From NCBI GenBank assembly GCA_030704615.1, contig CM060733.1, positions 39,372,001 through 39,432,000 on the forward strand: DNA of 60,000 bases. Reading direction: 5' to 3'. Shown in pieces: positions 57,334-60,000 of this stretch; the first letter of the stretch is position 1, and every line of letters begins with the position of its first letter. Made by a program: the position numbers and the translations under genes. The notes under the pieces were generated by a model. It was not told the DNA's origin. It ran no database searches and worked only from the letters and a program-made list of their open reading frames with translations. The DNA is from Takakia lepidozioides (Eukaryota; Streptophyta; Takakiopsida; Takakiales; Takakiaceae).

Positions 57334-60000
57334 TAAGACTTTATTTACAACATGTACAATGGGTGAACGTGCATATGATGTAAAGTTCCCAAAAAGGGGG
57401 GGAGGAACAAGAAACAAGAGAAGAAAACAAAAAGCTATAGTAAGCTACTCAGCTAGAGAAAAAAAAACAAAAGCTATAGTAAGCTACTCAACCAGCGACG
57501 AAAACAGAAGCTATAGTAAACTACTCAAGCAGAACGACCCTCCCAGCCAACAGCCTGGAGGAGATCAGGCAAGGAGATAGGCAAAGTGTCAGGCAGAGGC
57601 GGAAGACGAGATGACGCGGAGCTAGCTACATCAGCCCGATGCAAAATAGAGATGGCTTGTGCTATCTGCAAAGCAACTGAAACACGTTGTCGATAGTAGG
57701 CGACAAGGACGGAGACATGTGGGATGCCAGTGGACCCGCTCTTGGCTGCATGATGTGCACATGTCCGCAGGAAATCGTCGAAGTGCCGGTGCAATGAGCC
57801 AAATATTTCGACCGCCAGTGGAAGAAATGTGTCGGTGGGATGACAATCGCTGTAGTCGTGCTCCTTGGCCTGGGCTGCTACAGTGGCTGCCGTGCTTGGT
57901 GTGGTAGCTGCGCGCGATAGCAGCTGCGCGCGATAGCAGATCCGCTCGAGTGGGGTCGGCGAGAACGACATCTGTTAAGGTACGCAAACCATCCCTAGAT
58001 AGGACGATGTCAACACGGCGGCGTGTAGAGTGGGACGTGAGCGTGGGTCGTAGATGTGGTTGCTCACGCAGCACATGATACCCTGCCTCCCGAGCAATAG
58101 ATGCCACCGCATCGTGAACCATATCATGAGACGCAGTGCGCTCACCACCACATGGACAGCAGAGGAGATGGATGGCAAGGTCATCGATGGGCTGAAGACA
58201 GACGCAGCGCTGGAGGCCCAATGCTGAAGAATGAGGCAAACCGAGTCGAAGGCGGAACGCAGTAGTGAAAATAGGGGATGAGAGGCAAAAATGTGCAATA
58301 GTGGGTCGTGCTGTCAACCATGCCCCTGCTCCGAGTCCTGCGCATGATAGAATTCGGGCTTGATGCAACTCAGAAGAAGCACTTGAGAGCATGCCGGAAA
58401 AAGAATGACGGTGCACGCGCTCGGAAATGGACTCCTGAAGATGGTCGAGGCCTTGAGCAACCAACTGCTCAAATGGTGGTAGACATGCTCGCGCCGGTGC
58501 CGGAAGAAGATCTCGTGCAGAGCGGAGATGCTGCTGGAAGGATAAAATGCCACTGTCGGCATGTGCAACGGCGTCCATAAGGATGGGACGATGGTCACAG
58601 AGAAACCGTGAAGCGAGGGCTGGTGCCACCAATGCCCAACTGCCGAGGAAAGCTGACGGGGCGGTAGTGATAGTGGACAAAAGACCTACACCACCGGAAG
58701 AGACGGACAAGGTGGCTTGTTGTCGTGGCAAAAGTCCCTGAGCACCCTCCAAAGCTCCTGGTCCTAACAATCTCCCGAAGATAGTCATCATGGTAGTATC
58801 AAACCCAGATAAGAGGTGTAGGAAATCTGGGTTGGGTGGAACAGTGCGCAAGAGATATGAGGGACGCTGAAGGAAACATTAGGTCAAGATTCCATATGCT
58901 ACTTGTACATCTCCGAGCCTAGGAAGGAGATCGGCGTGGGTGACATCTTGGTGGAGTGCATCTTCCAAGAAGGACGTTGTGAACTGGGTGGTGCCAAAAG
59001 AGACTCCCAGGATTCTGATGCCATTGGGCGGAGCAATGAAGTGAGCAGGGAGGACAAAATCTGCAGGGAGACCACACCACACATTTGCGAGGTTGCACTG
59101 AAAGGCCCACGGCAAAGAGTTGGGTGATAAAATGATAGTAAGCTGAAAGTACCTGTGAGGCAGGGCCTACAATGTGCGTGTTGTCTGCCACCGACGGAAA
59201 AAGACAAGATGAGTGAATTTGTGCAGAAGCCGTGAGGGCGCGGACATGAGCCATGGCAAACAAAGGTCCTCCTAAAGGGTCGCATTGGCGGGTCCCAACC
59301 TTGGACTAAATGATGGAGCACTCACCTAGGCGAGAATGAGACTGTAGTATAGGGGAGTGGTGGATGCATAGAATAATCGAACAAACGGAATGAGCTGGTG
59401 GAAATCTCCTCCGGCTGAACGGAGCTCCTAAAAGATAGCCGCTCGTGACACAGTGTTGAAAGCGTTGGTGACGTCGACCTGGAGAACCACCCAATCCGGA
59501 TGAAGATCAAGAGCTGCACGAATCCCCTGAACCACCGCCTCGCAACCGCCTAGAGCGGCGACCCCGAACTTGTGCGGAAAGAGGTGTCCGGAGAAGGCAT
59601 CTCGAAACTGAAGACAAAGTGAGCGGCTAACAAGGCGGTAAAGAACCTCTCCAACTGCGATAGGGCGGATGCCAGTACCTGAGGGTTTGCTCATAGCCAA
59701 CAATCTAGAGGCCCCAAGGAGACGGGCCACTGGGGCAGGGATACGACTAGCAGCAATAAATGAGCAAATCTGAAATAGCTGAGAGAAGCCACTAGCAGAG
59801 TCATGTGGAGAGAAACAGTCGCGTAAGTGCTCATACAAGAGACCGGAAGGACCTGCTGCTGCAAGATGGGGAATGCGCGTGAAGGCATGAGTGAAGACCT
59901 CCCGATCTAGCTTGAGATCCTGGTCTGGCTTGAAGTCCTCAACAAAAAACGGCAGAATATCCTGAGCTGATGGGTGAAGGGCTTCGAGGGCAGTGACAGT
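57334..60000 (-). pseudogene. Non-LTR retrotransposon, minus strand, runs off the window
   Basis: RT part 59,990-58,880: SKPSGTGIRPIAVGEVLYRL, HKFGVAALGGCEAVV, WVVLQVDVTNAFNTVSR (motif A), a DPLGGPLFAMAHV zone, and FPSVADNTHIVG, where the YADD-type catalytic pair is ADN. C-terminal part 58,851-57,531: GGVGLLS, AFLGSWALVAP, LLCCPCGGERTASHD, RRRVDIVLSRDGLRTLTDVV. A 16-bp tandem duplication at 57,906-57,937 shifts the frame into DYSDCHPTDTFLPLAVEIFG and the true C terminus VGWEGRSA at about 57,531. The 3' tail (57,334-57,440) has a poly-T/C tract and AATAAA. Fragments of the family lie at 5551 and 45,636. Confidence 0.85.
57428..57530. repeat. Three degenerate AAGCTATAGTAAGCTACTCA units
   Basis: The unit recurs at about 57,430, 57,471 and 57,509 with A-rich spacers, within the LINE 3' untranslated region. 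Confidence 0.85.

Overview
The window looks like nuclear DNA of a land plant or a close streptophyte alga. Two intron-rich genes with plant-type products, an RLPH2-like phosphatase and a fructosamine-3-kinase, have GT-AG introns. They sit in a sea of mobile DNA of types common in large non-flowering plant genomes. I cannot name the species. All coordinates and splice sites were read by eye and may be off by a base or two.

Layout. 1-5.1 kb: repeat-rich flank and the RLPH2-like gene (minus). 5.55-6.06 kb: a LINE 3' fragment. 6.33-18.99 kb: a complete Mutator-like element (MULE) with terminal inverted repeats of about 330-360 bp, a decayed MURA-type transposase (plus) and a convergent Ulp1-protease gene (minus). 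Its spacers, and even its exons, are filled with one short word, GTCYGCTG. 19.0-19.75 kb: tRNA-like (SINE-like) repeats. 20.1-21.4 kb: a decayed RPA1-like ORF. 22.1-24.53 kb and 41.06-44.5 kb: two halves of one Helentron (OTU, DUF6570, HUH Rep, PIF1-type helicase, EEP endonuclease).

The Helentron is split inside its Rep domain by a 16.5-kb insertion (24,535-41,059) that I regard as the most interesting object here. It has 30-bp terminal inverted repeats. On the left it carries a DUF7869 (probable transposase) gene on the minus strand. On the right, on the plus strand, lie an acidic protein with an RNA-polymerase-CTD-like Ser-Pro repeat, a multi-exon gene with a ParB-like domain and a possible methyltransferase fold, and several FCP1-like HAD phosphatase domains. 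At least a dozen copies of one palindrome (arms AACCTCCACTG/CAGTGGAGGTT) are spread through it, in introns and in exons, and I saw none outside it. A ParB-like protein together with a dispersed palindrome suggests, without proving, a self-recognition system.

44.5-49.7 kb: LINE tails, low-complexity DNA and a frameshifted non-LTR retrotransposon. 49.74-56.0 kb: the FN3K gene (minus), with at least nine well-supported exons, preceded at 56.04-56.25 kb by a promoter-like duplication rich in ACGTGGC and TGACG. 56.4-60 kb: an L1-type LINE cut at its reverse-transcriptase motif A by a second, minus-strand LINE whose 3' tail also occurs at 45.6 kb. Only the two plant genes look like cellular functions. 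Most element genes carry stops, frameshifts or lost catalytic residues.
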